This document shows, in pieces, positions 1-10,200 of a DNA stretch of 38,078 nucleotides. The notes beneath the pieces are model-generated. The model saw only the letters and a program-made list of their open reading frames with translations, had not been told where the DNA came from and did no database searches. Each line of letters starts with the position of its first letter. Position 1 is the first letter of the stretch. Where the stretch lies: assembly GCA_030590485.1 (NCBI GenBank), contig JAUUYL010000019.1, forward strand, positions 1-38,078, read 5' to 3'. The stretch is from Lentisphaerota bacterium (GTDB lineage: Bacteria; Verrucomicrobiota; Kiritimatiellia; UBA8416; JAUUYL01). Position numbers and translations under genes: made by a program.

Positions 1-936
1 AACATTCTCAGAGATCCCCAAGTTCTTAGCCTGCTTCTCCAGCTTCTTCCGCTCCGGCCCATCACCAATCACGACCAGCCGATAGTCGTCACTTACCTCT
101 CCAGAGCCCACAATTTCTTCATCCGTTTTATCCCGGGTATCGAGTCCGTCAGCTGACGGAGCGAGCGGGCGGGCAACGCTCTCTTCTCTCTGCATCCACC
201 GCGTCTCTACCATCTTCGCAAAAGCCTCTATCGCCAACCCCGGATTCTTAACAGCCACCAAATTCCCCACATACAACACTATCTTCTCATCTTCCATCTG
301 CGTAAATCTGCGTAAATCTGTGGGCAAATTCTTCTCCCTGACTTCATCCTTGGCTCTATATTTAAACATCTCCCCATCAACACCATTATCAAATGCTATA
401 ATCTTATCTGCATCCACACCCTCCGCCACCATCGCCACTTTCAACGCCTCACCAGGGCAAAATATCCGTGGCGCCTTCATCAACTCATCCAAAACCATCC
501 CCCTGAACTTATCCTGTTTGCTTCTCACATAGAAATCCGAGCCATTCACCCTGACTGAATAATCAATCTCCATCTCCCGACATATCTCCCCCATGGCAAC
601 AACATCAGGATACAGAAACCCAAGAATCACATGATCAGGCTTAACCCCCTCAAGCATCTTAATAAAGCAAGATCTAACAGCTCTCCGATAAAACATCCAA
701 TGCTTATGAATCAACATCCCCGGAATATAGAATATCCGCGGATGTAGAACCTTTATCCCAGCCAGCGTCTCTTGCTCAGGCAAAGCCGTCTTACCCGGAA
801 ACCAGAAATAAGGAGCAATCACCCTTACCTCGGCCTTTTCATCCATCGCCTTCATCAGCTCATGATTGAAAAGAGCCCGGCCCGGTTCAACCGAACTCGG
901 ATACAAATGAGATATAAATAAGATTTTCTTTTTCAT
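1..936 (-). CDS. GT4-type glycosyltransferase, C-terminus beyond window edge
   Basis: The reading frame is open from the ATG at 936 to base 1 (312 codons), so the gene is cut by the window edge. The N-terminus (MKKKILFISHLYPSSVEPGR) and the later stretches IVLYVGNLVAVKNPGLAIEAF and RLVVIGDGPERKKLE are typical of GT-B family 4 glycosyltransferases; the acceptor-proximal EX7E region lies outside. It is the last visible gene of the minus-strand exopolysaccharide locus and probably adds a sugar on the cytoplasmic face. Two dispersed repeats sit in frame. A decamer array at 297-326 encodes part of NLPTDLRRFTQM, and a GC-rich repeat at 120-176 adds about 20 residues (ARPLAPSADGLDTRDK) in a region that is normally a short loop before the GDGPE motif. 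The 38-base hairpin repeat lies just upstream of the start. Family is confident; sugar specificity is unknown. Confidence 0.85.
   Translation of the reverse strand, partial: MKKKILFISHLYPSSVEPGRALFNHELMKAMDEKAEVRVIAPYFWFPGKTALPEQETLAGIKVLHPRIFYIPGMLIHKHWMFYRRAVRSCFIKMLEGVKPDHVILGFLYPDVVAMGEICREMEIDYSVRVNGSDFYVRSKQDKFRGMVLDELMKAPRIFCPGEALKVAMVAEGVDADKIIAFDNGVDGEMFKYRAKDEVREKNLPTDLRRFTQMEDEKIVLYVGNLVAVKNPGLAIEAFAKMVETRWMQREESVARPLAPSADGLDTRDKTDEEIVGSGEVSDDYRLVVIGDGPERKKLEKQAKNLGISENV
120..176. repeat. GC-rich dispersed repeat (CCCGGG...GCGGGCGGGCAA), copy 1
   Basis: Begins with ATCCGTTTTATCCCGGG and ends with GCGGGCGGGCAA. The same head and tail occur at 18919-18966, and the tail with CCCGGG at 31761-31784. 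The middle differs between copies; here it contains a CCGTCAGCTGACGG palindrome. This copy lies inside a glycosyltransferase gene and is translated in frame. Confidence 0.7.
297..326. repeat. Decanucleotide tandem array (ATCTGCGTAA)
   Basis: Two exact ten-base units followed by a degenerate third (ATCTGTGGGC). It lies inside the glycosyltransferase gene and is read in frame on the minus strand as part of a loop. It resembles the heptamer arrays seen elsewhere in the window but with a longer unit. Confidence 0.6.
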
Positions 937-942
937 TGTCTA

Positions 943-980
943 ATCGTTCAAACCTGCCACACCATAGGCGTGGTCGTTTA
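943..980. repeat. 38-base hairpin repeat, copy A
   Basis: Matches 32933-32970 at 36 of 38 positions. The core CCACRCC-ATA-GGCGTGG folds into a seven-pair stem with a three-base loop (one mismatch in this copy). Both copies lie just upstream of the start of a minus-strand GT4 glycosyltransferase gene. A related hairpin is at 28617-28649. Confidence 0.75.
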
Positions 981-997
981 ATTCGTTCCTGAGCCTA

Positions 998-1954
998 CTA
1001 CTCTGCGGTCTTCCTCCTCCATTCCAGCAATTTCCCATATAACTTCCCATGCGCTTCCAACACCACTTCCACCCACTGTTCCCCTCCACCTGTTCCCTGC
1101 CCCCCGCTATTGCTAACCAACGTCAACACCTCTTCATCCGCCCACGGCGGCTGCTTCAATTTTAAAAATACCATCGGATCACAACGAGCTCCATTCCATT
1201 TCGATCTCATCATCAGCTTAAAATTCCTGACTGGATGCCTGAAACTCTTCCAACCCACCCCTGTCGGCAGCCAATCGGGATTATCAGGCACCCCCACCCT
1301 CGGGAACGCCATGTCAGTCGTCGAAACATCAAGAACAGCGAAATCTCCAGCCCTCAACATACTCGTCACCCATATGGATTTATCGCCAACGGAATTCTCC
1401 AACTCCCATATTTGAATGCGTCCAGAAAAATTGTAACCGCCGATAAACGCAGATGATGATGGGCTACGGGAATTTTCACAGATTGGTAAGTCCGGCAGGG
1501 ATTGTCGGACAGGAAACGAAGGTGAAGAGCTGTCATGCAACAGCGTGACAGTATACCCTTTGATTCTCATGCAATCCACCATGTTGTAACCATGGATCAA
1601 CCGAGCCCGCACAGAAAACCCGTAGCCCGTACGAGTTGACCTCATCAAGTCGTACTTCAAAATCTCTGGTTCTATTGGCGAAGGCGAGACATCTCTTTTC
1701 ACCACGCTCCATCCGTCACACTCAAAACTAAACCTTTCGAAATCAGACGCCTCCAACTGAAACGCAGCCCACGGCCGCTCGCTCCGACTACTCATCACTT
1801 CCCAAAAACCCACGAGAAGTAAACAAAGAACAAGCATACCCGCTATGTAGCGGTCCTTCTTGTTCGCGGCAGACGATTGGTTGACAGGTGAATCAGAGCT
1901 ACCTGAGCACTTCGCTCCAAGATTTGGAATAGCATCATGCAAACTCGTGCTCAC
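998..1954 (-). CDS. EpsI-like exosortase-associated membrane protein (putative)
   Basis: 318 residues with one membrane segment near 36-50 (YIAGMLVLCLLLVGFW) after a soluble N-terminal tail; the rest is predicted outside the cytoplasm. The stretch GYNMVDCMRIKGYTVTLL, with a lone Cys in a region like the conserved Cys/GW patch of EpsI (DUF3485), and the later RIQIWELENSVGDKSIWV resemble EpsI-family proteins that accompany exosortases. That is pattern-level similarity only. The start is a GTG with GGAGG three bases upstream, and the gene begins 15 bases after the priming transferase stop, so the two are probably co-transcribed and coupled. Its place in a locus with an exosortase, Wzc and Wza supports the call. 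Alternative: an unrelated membrane-anchored exopolysaccharide accessory protein. Confidence 0.55.
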   Translation of the reverse strand: MSTSLHDAIPNLGAKCSGSSDSPVNQSSAANKKDRYIAGMLVLCLLLVGFWEVMSSRSERPWAAFQLEASDFERFSFECDGWSVVKRDVSPSPIEPEILKYDLMRSTRTGYGFSVRARLIHGYNMVDCMRIKGYTVTLLHDSSSPSFPVRQSLPDLPICENSRSPSSSAFIGGYNFSGRIQIWELENSVGDKSIWVTSMLRAGDFAVLDVSTTDMAFPRVGVPDNPDWLPTGVGWKSFRHPVRNFKLMMRSKWNGARCDPMVFLKLKQPPWADEEVLTLVSNSGGQGTGGGEQWVEVVLEAHGKLYGKLLEWRRKTAE

Positions 1955-1969
1955 CTTCCTCCGTCGGGC

Positions 1970-3382
1970 TCAATGGCTTCTCTCCATTCCAAGCATAACG
2001 ATCCTAAAGGTAGACAGTATTATCTGCAGGTCGAGGCTGAGTGACATGTTTTTGATATAAAAGAGATCGAATTCGAGCTTCGTCTTTGTGTCTTCAATAG
2101 TGTCGCCGTATGGATATCTCACCTGCGCCCAGCCGGTCAAACCCGGCGGAACATTCTCGCGCTCGTGATAAAATGGAATCTTTTCGCCCATACCCGCACT
2201 GATTGCCGGTCGCTCAGGTCTCGGTCCCACAAGACTCATCTCGCCTTTAAGAATATTAAAAAACTGAGGGATTTCATCCATCCTGAATCTGCGTAAAACG
2301 CGCCCTATCCTCGTAACCCTGGGGTCGTCCTTGCCCGACCATATCGCCCCGGTATCATCCTCCGCCCCCTCCCTCATTGTCCTGAACTTATAAATACTGA
2401 AAGGATGTCCAAACTGACCAACTCTTACCTGAGTATAAAACACAGGACTTCTGACATCACTCAACTTCACAAGCAAAGCAACAAAAGCTATTATGGGAGA
2501 CAACAGCACCATCCCGGCCAGAGACATAGCAATATCCATCATCCTTTTCATCTGCCTGACCGTCGGTAGTCCCGACTGCATGCTGACATCCATCATAAAC
2601 TCTTCGCTCAAATGCTCCAGTGGTGTTCTCCCGCTGTAAACTTCCATTGCCCCCCAATCCATCAAAACCTCTATGCCGTCAAAGCGTAATTTTCGAAGCC
2701 TTGGATAATACGAACACACCTCGTCACCATCACCCAACGCGACAACAATCAGATCTGCCCCCAGGCTTTTCACCACATCCTCAATAGAATCTGCTTCGCT
2801 GGCAATAATCGCAATACCATCATGCGTACGTTCATCATCTTTCTTGTCTGAACCCTTAATATCCAGATAAGCCACTACCCTGTGATGAGGCAGAACATAC
2901 TCGTTATCCAACACATCCCTCAACGCCCACGCCCGCTCACCAACCCCGAGAATCAGCGTCCTGCACAAAAAGAAGGGTGACCTGAAAATACGCCTGTAAA
3001 ATAACAGTTTGAGTGCCAGAACAAACACGCTGCACACAAGCACCATACGCCAGAGTACGCCTCTACCTAATGGGCTTATCATTCTGAGATAAGATGCCAT
3101 TGTCATGAATACAACAGCGAACGCCAGCGAGAAAAGCCAGGTAACAACAAGATTAAAACGCGAGTAGGTACCCTGCAGCCGGTAACTGCCCGCAATGACA
3201 TTCGCTATGATAATACTTCCAAACATCACAACCCAACTGGTCGTATGATATTGGAAATATATCAACCGCTCACCTTCCGGCAGACGCCAGATAACACTCA
3301 CAGCACAACCAAGCGCCAAACCAAACACATCCATCAGGACAAGCAAAGCCGCATGAGTTTTCATGTGGGTTCGGATATACAC
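1970..3382 (-). CDS. Polyprenyl-phosphate sugar-1-phosphate transferase (priming, EPS)
   Basis: 470 residues. Hydrophobic segments fill residues 9-130, followed by a cytoplasmic nucleotide-binding-like region (RTLILGVGERAWAL near 141) and a bacterial sugar-transferase domain at about 276-470. Seen motifs are KRMMDIAMS, IYKFRTMR (331-337) and RRFRMDEIPQFFNILKGEM followed by SLVGPRPERP (383-392). The end, YGDTIEDTKTKLEFDLFYIKN, matches the PEP-CTERM-system-associated subgroup (TIGR03013-like) as I know it. The enzyme transfers a sugar phosphate from a nucleotide sugar to undecaprenyl phosphate, the first step of repeat-unit synthesis. The start shown is a GTG; an ATG at 3364 would shorten it by six residues. 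It lies 124 bases downstream of the Wzc-like gene. Confidence 0.93.
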   Translation of the reverse strand: MYIRTHMKTHAALLVLMDVFGLALGCAVSVIWRLPEGERLIYFQYHTTSWVVMFGSIIIANVIAGSYRLQGTYSRFNLVVTWLFSLAFAVVFMTMASYLRMISPLGRGVLWRMVLVCSVFVLALKLLFYRRIFRSPFFLCRTLILGVGERAWALRDVLDNEYVLPHHRVVAYLDIKGSDKKDDERTHDGIAIIASEADSIEDVVKSLGADLIVVALGDGDEVCSYYPRLRKLRFDGIEVLMDWGAMEVYSGRTPLEHLSEEFMMDVSMQSGLPTVRQMKRMMDIAMSLAGMVLLSPIIAFVALLVKLSDVRSPVFYTQVRVGQFGHPFSIYKFRTMREGAEDDTGAIWSGKDDPRVTRIGRVLRRFRMDEIPQFFNILKGEMSLVGPRPERPAISAGMGEKIPFYHERENVPPGLTGWAQVRYPYGDTIEDTKTKLEFDLFYIKNMSLSLDLQIILSTFRIVMLGMERSH

Positions 3383-3488
3383 AACTTCAATTCTTTCAGG
3401 TACGTCTATTATTAAACTTTATCAGTACTATTCTATATAAATGGAAGATAAAGCTCAAGTTTATTGAGGAAAAGTTTCGGGACTCGCA

Positions 3489-3511
3489 AATAAAGCGCTA
3501 CGCGCTTTATT
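3489..3511 (-). terminator. Perfect 10-bp hairpin overlapping the wzc stop codon
   Basis: AATAAAGCGC and GCGCTTTATT flank a three-base loop. The stop codon (complement of 3507-3509) lies inside the stem. No long T-run follows on the transcribed strand, so a Rho-independent terminator is only one reading; a mobile palindrome or mRNA 3'-end stabiliser is equally possible. A similar hairpin overlaps the ftsZ stop at 15383-15407. Confidence 0.45.
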
Positions 3512-5840
3512 CCATTGGCAAGAATGTCCGTTTCGCCCACTTCTCAAAACTATGCCACCTGCGACGGATGCTTACAGAACGTTTCTTGCGCGGGCGGCCT
3601 TTGCCTTTCCCGCCCTTGTCGTCATAGTAATCGTAGCCATACGCGTAAGCATTACTGTAGTAAGCATAGGCTGGATACTGATAAGCGTAGTAAAGACTGC
3701 TGACGCGGTGCATCTCTATACTGTTCATGATAAGACCCAGCACCCTCGCGCCCTCAAGCAGTCCCAGCGAGTACTTGATCATCGGCTTGGGCGTCTTGTT
3801 GACCCTGGCAATGTACAACACTGCCCCTACATTCTGAGACGCGAGTATAACCGTATCCGTTACACGCAATACGGGCGATGAATCTATCATGATATAATCA
3901 AAATCGTCCTCAACTTCAGCAAGCAGCGCTTTCATGTCACGGGTCTGAAGCAATTCCGCCGAGTTATCAATCGACTTGCCAGCCGGAGCCATCGATAAAC
4001 CATCGAATCTTGTAGCAACTATCACATCTGCCAGCTTATGACGACCTTCAAGAACACCCGTCATCCCAGGCTCCTTCTCTATACCCATTGACCGGTGCAG
4101 CCGGCCCCTGCGTAAATCCATATCAACAAGAAGCACCTTCTTGCCTTCCATCTGAGCAATCATTATAGCCAGATTCAAGGTCGTAAGAGTCTTGCCTTCC
4201 CGTGAATCAGCGCTGGTGACAATCACTATCTTTTCATTAATTTCTGCTAACAAATTAAGAAGAGTTGTACGCAGCGACCTGTAGGCTTCTGTCGCGCCTG
4301 TAGAAAATTCTTCCGTTACGATTGGTCGAGCTGTCTGTTCGAGACCACTGCGCACCCAATATGGAACGCCACCAAGAAACGGCACATTCAGCTCCTTTTC
4401 TACATCATTAATGGTCTGAATCTTGTTGTTTAGAGTATGACCAATAATTGCCAACCCGAAACCTAAGCCGAAACCCACTACAAGAGTCACCATCAGAATC
4501 TTCAACGGATCAGGCCAGACAGGAGTTGCATTCGTCTTAACTTCCTGAAGAATACGAAAATGATCCGCTTTCAGCGCTTCTTTGATACGCATATCGTTAA
4601 GCCGTGCATACAAAGCATCATAATTGCGCTGATACCTAACCAGAACACCGGAGTACCTCTTTAATTCGGAACGTCTCTTGCTGGATAACAGATTCTTTGC
4701 CTGCCACTGGTAAATAGCCCTCTCTACCGCATCACGCTGAATCATTAAAGCCTTATGGCGATCCCTTAAACGACGCATCTCGGTGGTTGCCGCAAGCTCA
4801 AGCCGAGTTGTTAACTCATTAATCTTCTCCCGCAACGACCTGATGCGAGGATGGTTTGCTTCCAGGTCCATAAGGAGCTTCTTTTCCTCCTGCTCGTACT
4901 GCAAACGCTTTATTTGCAAATTACGCCAGGTTGCACCCTTCTCGGCGGACCGATCATCATGCATAGAATCCTTCGCCAGCTCATCGGGAAGCTCAATCCT
5001 CTTGCTCCTTATAATTTCCCGTGTCGTGCCGCCAGCATCATCCTTTCGCTCCCTCACCTCGTCAACTTCAGGTGGCTCAATATCACCCGTTTCCTTGGTC
5101 AACCTGGCCACGTCGCTTATCACCGATGCATTGGCGTTCTTCAAAAGTGGATATTGCGACTCAAGCAACATCAGTTCTGTTGTCAACATGCTCTTGCGCG
5201 ACATCAGAGCTGATAGATACTGGCTTTCCATAGAGGCACTGGCCTCGACACGGGCAATATCATTCAGCCTCTGGTACTCAATCAGATCATCCTCCGCCTG
5301 ATCAATTTCTTCAGACAGATTCTCAAGTTCCTTCTTCAGCATCTCGTATGCCCGTCTGGAACCAACCGCCTGTATGTCATACCATCTGTCACTGTGTTTC
5401 TCTATAATTCGCTTAAGATACGCTTCTGCATAGCCCGGCAGCCTGGAACGTACATTGACATCAAGAGTCGAGCCGACAGCCCTGGAGGTGACAACATCCA
5501 CAGGGAGCATCATCTTCTGCATACTTCCCATCCGCTCACCCCATTCTTCAAGAAGCTCTTCGGCAACTTCCCTTCTCAATTCTTCACCGCTCAGAAAAAA
5601 TGAATGTATCTTTTGCGATCTCCAAGGTGAATAGCGAGATTCAGTCCCCTTGACTTCGAGATTAATATCCCTGGAAATCATCAGCTTACAGGAGGTCTCG
5701 TACTGTTTTGCGGCAAACTGGATATAAACAACACCGGCGAGAAGACTCCAAAGGAAGAAAACGGCTATAGTCTGCCAATAAAAGAAAAGCAGTCCTATAT
5801 ACAACCGTATATCGATTTTTTGTTCAACCTGTTCAGGCAT
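3507..5840 (-). CDS. Wzc-like chain-length regulator with C-terminal tyrosine autokinase
   Basis: 777 residues. A Wzz-type N-terminus has a membrane helix near 15-40, a large coiled-coil periplasmic part (about 150-425) and a second helix at 448-468. A BY-kinase domain follows: Walker A SADSREGKT (543-551), Walker A' LLVDMDLRRGR (570-580) and Walker B YIMIDSSP (649-656). Residues 717-739 hold 12 tyrosines in 23 positions, the autophosphorylation cluster, and a basic tail follows. A hydrophilic insertion with several acidic and basic runs lies near 250-300. The family controls polymer length and couples Wza-dependent export to phosphorylation cycles. It sits between the exporter and the priming transferase, as is usual in such loci. 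Confidence 0.95.
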   Translation of the reverse strand: MPEQVEQKIDIRLYIGLLFFYWQTIAVFFLWSLLAGVVYIQFAAKQYETSCKLMISRDINLEVKGTESRYSPWRSQKIHSFFLSGEELRREVAEELLEEWGERMGSMQKMMLPVDVVTSRAVGSTLDVNVRSRLPGYAEAYLKRIIEKHSDRWYDIQAVGSRRAYEMLKKELENLSEEIDQAEDDLIEYQRLNDIARVEASASMESQYLSALMSRKSMLTTELMLLESQYPLLKNANASVISDVARLTKETGDIEPPEVDEVRERKDDAGGTTREIIRSKRIELPDELAKDSMHDDRSAEKGATWRNLQIKRLQYEQEEKKLLMDLEANHPRIRSLREKINELTTRLELAATTEMRRLRDRHKALMIQRDAVERAIYQWQAKNLLSSKRRSELKRYSGVLVRYQRNYDALYARLNDMRIKEALKADHFRILQEVKTNATPVWPDPLKILMVTLVVGFGLGFGLAIIGHTLNNKIQTINDVEKELNVPFLGGVPYWVRSGLEQTARPIVTEEFSTGATEAYRSLRTTLLNLLAEINEKIVIVTSADSREGKTLTTLNLAIMIAQMEGKKVLLVDMDLRRGRLHRSMGIEKEPGMTGVLEGRHKLADVIVATRFDGLSMAPAGKSIDNSAELLQTRDMKALLAEVEDDFDYIMIDSSPVLRVTDTVILASQNVGAVLYIARVNKTPKPMIKYSLGLLEGARVLGLIMNSIEMHRVSSLYYAYQYPAYAYYSNAYAYGYDYYDDKGGKGKGRPRKKRSVSIRRRWHSFEKWAKRTFLPME

Positions 5841-5996
5841 ACGAGCAAAACCCCTTACTTAAGATGAAACAATTTACCATATTCGGATGACGGGGAGCAA
5901 GGGAGAAAGAGGGAGAGGATTTCGCAAAGAATTTCGCGCCCGGCGTCCCCGCCTCGAGGGCCCGAGAACGCAGAGCAGGTGAGAAGAGACCTTCCG
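5841..5996. other. 156-base spacer of purine-rich and GC-rich repeat remnants
   Basis: Between the exporter and kinase genes. It holds a purine-rich run (GGGAGCAAGGGAGAAAGAGG) and a segment with TTTCGCAAAGAATTTCGCGC and GAGGGCCCGAGAACGCAGAG, which look like dispersed-repeat modules. No ORF or convincing promoter was seen. Confidence 0.4.
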
Positions 5997-7181
5997 CTAG
6001 AAAAGACTAATGCGGCGGGCAGGAACAATCACACGATCGCCATTCTCCAACTGCACATCAGCTTCGGGATCACCGTGTTTCAGAATATCCTCGGCATTAA
6101 CCTCGATCTCTTCCACGAAACCATCATCACCCGTGCGCTTTATAATAATCTTCTTTTTGTTCGCGTACGGCGGCAACCCACCCATCTTAAAGACCAAATG
6201 CATTATCGTACATGGCTCACCACTGGAGAAACGATACATGCCAGGCTTATTCACTTCGCCGATAACAAGGATCTCCTTGTCACCACCAGCAATCGCAGCC
6301 TTAACCTCACTGGAAAACACACGTACAACATCATTGTTATCCAGCATCACATCCGGAACCGCCGGCTTTCCATCAGCATCCATCAGGGAATATTCTTTAC
6401 CCGGCAATTCATGCCACACCGCTGACTTAAGCCCATCACGAATAATTCGAATCTTTGCACCCTTAGCCGAAGCCTGAATCCCGCCCGCCCGCAAAAGCGC
6501 ATTGTTCAAGGAAATACTGTCACCCGCACCTATCCTGATCAATCCAGGGGTACCTACCGCTCCCGATATACGCACCTTGTCATAAGATGCTCTCAAAATC
6601 TTCACATTAACCGTCGCCTTACGAAACTCTCTGGCTACAAGAACTTCACTGATCTTCGTTGCCGCCGCTACCTCGGATTTGTTAAGCAGAATTACAGGGC
6701 CGATATAACCAAGATCTATAGCGCCAATATCATTTACCGGATAACTGCTGTTCAAAGACGCGTCTTCCTCAACACGGACCTGAACAATGCTGTCAGGCTG
6801 AATCGTCAAGCCGGACGCAGTAGTTAGCATCTGACTGCTCGCCCTTATTCCAGGCTTAACATTCACATCAGGAGAAGCAACACCTTTATCAACTGACGCA
6901 GTATCATGGCCGAGAACATCATCAAGAGAAGGTAGCCCGGCGGCCGGCCTGTCCGGCGAGTCAGATCCACGATAACCTTGCCGTTTGCCGGCAGGAGGCC
7001 GCTTGTTTACATAACTATCACTTCGGGATGTATGGGTGGAACGGCTGATATCGGAGTCCATATCGCCAAGAAGACGAGACAGAATTTTCTCCCTGCTGTC
7101 ATGACCTGTTGCGCAACCGGAGAGCAACAGCGTCAATGCCGACACAAACACAACACTAATAAACACAGACCTACTACTCAT
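5997..7181 (-). CDS. Wza-type polysaccharide export lipoprotein
   Basis: 394 residues. A lipoprotein signal (LTLLLSGC, acylated Cys23) directs the protein to the outer membrane. A low-complexity linker of about 90 residues rich in Ser, Asp and Pro precedes the Poly_export domain (about 118-205: SGLTIQPDSIVQVRVEED, then the VNDIGAIDLGYIGPV pattern). Two SLBB-type segments follow (VRISGAVGTPGLIRIGAGDS from about 203 and ILVIGEVNKPGMYRFSSGE from about 303). The protein ends DRVIVPARRISLF, a typical Wza-like terminus, followed by TAG. The family forms the octameric channel through which exopolysaccharide leaves. The neighbouring Wzc-like kinase is its expected partner. Confidence 0.93.
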   Translation of the reverse strand: MSSRSVFISVVFVSALTLLLSGCATGHDSREKILSRLLGDMDSDISRSTHTSRSDSYVNKRPPAGKRQGYRGSDSPDRPAAGLPSLDDVLGHDTASVDKGVASPDVNVKPGIRASSQMLTTASGLTIQPDSIVQVRVEEDASLNSSYPVNDIGAIDLGYIGPVILLNKSEVAAATKISEVLVAREFRKATVNVKILRASYDKVRISGAVGTPGLIRIGAGDSISLNNALLRAGGIQASAKGAKIRIIRDGLKSAVWHELPGKEYSLMDADGKPAVPDVMLDNNDVVRVFSSEVKAAIAGGDKEILVIGEVNKPGMYRFSSGEPCTIMHLVFKMGGLPPYANKKKIIIKRTGDDGFVEEIEVNAEDILKHGDPEADVQLENGDRVIVPARRISLF

Positions 7182-7274
7182 AAATTTTACCCGAAAAAGC
7201 GACTAATTGGTGACTTATCACGTCCTTCGTACTACACTATGCACCCAAACACGAGAAAAAAACCATTTCACCAC

Positions 7275-10200
7275 CTAATTCCGTTTTTTCTCTTCCCGAT
7301 TGATTTTCATCAGCAATTCAGACGCCCTCGAATTCAATAACGAAGAAATACCTTCACGTTTTTTGATTGCCTGAAGCTCCTCTTTGGCCTGTTCAATGTT
7401 CCCCATTCTGAACATCACTTCAGCGGAATTTAAACGCACTTCGACAGCCGCATAGCTCTTGTTGTTCAACAATGACAAAGCCTTGGCCATATAGCGGTCT
7501 GCAACTCCGACCTGACCACTCCTCAAATGAACCATAGCCGCCGTATCATAAACCACAAATTCATCACCCGCGATCTCAAGCAGTTTCGGCAACAAAGCCC
7601 TCGCCTCCCCTATAGTCTCTGGATCCTGAGCCAGGTTGTACACAAGATTGTTCAGCACCTTGAAGTTGTCAGGATGAAGATCATACACGTTCTTCAATAT
7701 GCGAACCGCCGTCTCAGGCTCCATCTCATGCCTTGCTGCCTCCGCCGCCAGCATTAATGTCCCGACATTAGTATCCTTATTTATTCCTCTTCGGAATAAG
7801 TCATTCATCACTCTCTTTGAACGAGCAATATCACCCATAGCAAACAACGCATACCCCAAACCCTCAGTCCATTGATCTTCCTTCGGAAAACGCTCTTCAA
7901 GATACTGCAGAGCCTGCACCATATCGGAATCCGTTGTGCGGGTAAAAGATTTAATTGCAATAACCATCCTGTAGAAAGGCGTCGCGTCCAACGCATGCTC
8001 CGCACCAAGCAATGCACATTTTAACGCCCATTTCGTATCACCAACCGCAAATGCACTTTTCATCCCAAATATATAAGCCGGAACATACCCGTCCGCAACA
8101 TCAACAGTGTGTCTGGCTAGAACCTCAGCCGAAACAGTCAAGCTCTCTCTCAATAGAAAATCCCCAGCTCTCACAAACACACCAATAGAAAATTTACCGT
8201 TATCAACAATCGCGCGCATTTCTATCAGCAACTTGCCGTCCAGCACGTCCTTGTCCTCCTCCGCATTACAGCGGGACACCAAGGATGCAAGCCATACAAT
8301 AGAATCGTCAGGACATGCCTTGCGAGCGGCATCGACAACATCCGCATCACCAGCGGAAAGCCCAATCATCAGCCGATGAAGCATTGCAGATTCGGGAACA
8401 AACTCCAACGCCCGGCTCACCACCTTCATTGCACCAGCATGATCTTTCTGCCTTGCCAGCATACTGGCCAAGCGGCTAAGAGCGGCTGCCTTCTCAAGAT
8501 CATTCCGTGCGATATCCAGCCATGCGTCAATATCAGACGCCTTAGCTACCCCGCGTTTCCTATACCAGTTGGCAACAAGACGGTCGTGCCCCTGAAGAAA
8601 AGAACCTTTTCTCTCTGCTATGCCTTTCTCAATCCTCGCCGCCTCAGCATCCATCTGCTGATTAGTCAATGGTACCGGCCATACAGGATCTACCGTTTTC
8701 TCGGCAGGTACTACCCGCGCCACACCGTCAAAGCCAGGCCGCAAAACAGGACGAAAACCACTTTCCTTACTCAACTTCGCGGATGCGCTATACCTGCCGG
8801 TGTCTGACAACAATTGCGTCATGACCCGACTATCGACCGTATCACCCAACTCCTTAAAAACATGCAGTGCATCTTCCTTGAAATCAAAAGCCATCCAGAT
8901 CATGCCTTTTAGCTGCTTCACTTCCGGCGAATCCGGATACTTGAGAATCGCACGGTCAGCCACCGCCATGGCCGCCACGGCAAAATCCAGACTCATCAAA
9001 ACGTTTACATAACTTACCTCAGCATCCAGCACGGGATAAGATTCATCGCCATAATACTCACGCAGAACCTCATACGCCTCGTCCCATTTGTTTCCCCACC
9101 CATAAAACGTCGCCTGCTTGAGAAGGCTCTCACCCTTGAGTTCAGGATATTTCCGCGCCACATCATCCTGCACCAGATGAGCCCGCTTAAAATCGCCAGT
9201 GTACGCCAAGACCATCGGGTAAGACACATGCATCCTCTTGGAAAGCTTCTTCTCTTTTTCGAGCTTTTGCAGTTCTGCCAGAGCTAAATGCATATAATCA
9301 ACCCTGCTCTTAATGCCTTCAGCACTCATCGCGGACACCATGGGTACAGATTCCCATAAAGAGCTGTAAGGCTCTATATCTGCCGTAAGCTTAAACAAGG
9401 GGCGAACATTAATAAGGTCGTCCCTGTCGCCTTCCAGCCCAAGTTGATGCTTACGGAAAATCAACCATTCATCCATATGCTGAGCCACTGCCAGATAAAC
9501 CATGGGATCCTGCGGATCCAGACTGCTAAGTTTGGAATATGCCAGCCAGGCAAGATCAGGCCTCCTTAACTGCATGGAATAATCGACATATGCCGCCAGC
9601 CTATCAACATCCAGATTGTCGATATTGTCGCGCAGACGAGCATCAAATAATTCCACCCATTCGCCGCCACCCTTCCTTTTAGCCAACTCAAATAAACTGG
9701 TCAACAAGCGGACCTCATCCGGCCACCTGGCCAAAGAGTGTTTCATCACTTTTCCAGCTACACCGAACTTTCTTTCCAGAATATTCGCCTTGATTGATAC
9801 CAATGCCTGCGTAAAGTCATTGTACGGAACATCGGTGTTGTCCGCATCAGCTATCGCCGCCCACATGTTGCGAGACGCAAGGTACATAAAAAGCATCCTC
9901 ACCCGATTGAGCACAGTCCCATCCGATGCCGCCAGAAGAATGTTTCGCCTGACCTCGTCCGGCTTGTCCTGCAGCGCTGCATGCTCGGCCTTTATCATAG
10001 CCACCCGAGGCCAGCTCTGAATATCTTCAGACAAACCATCCAGCAGCAAGACAGCCTCATCCACACGACCCAGGCACATCAAGGCCCAGCTTTTCATGAT
10101 TGTCATCTTCAGACTTAATTTCGGGCCAAACTTTTCGAGCTCTTCAAGTACCAACGCGGGTTTTTCACGCGTAATAAGAACATATATTCGCCGCTCTTGG

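Noticed and set aside
4783-5301. Plus-strand 172-residue ORF antisense to the Wzc-like gene
   Set aside because: It is a shadow of a strongly conserved gene on the other strand, with no family motif or ribosome site.
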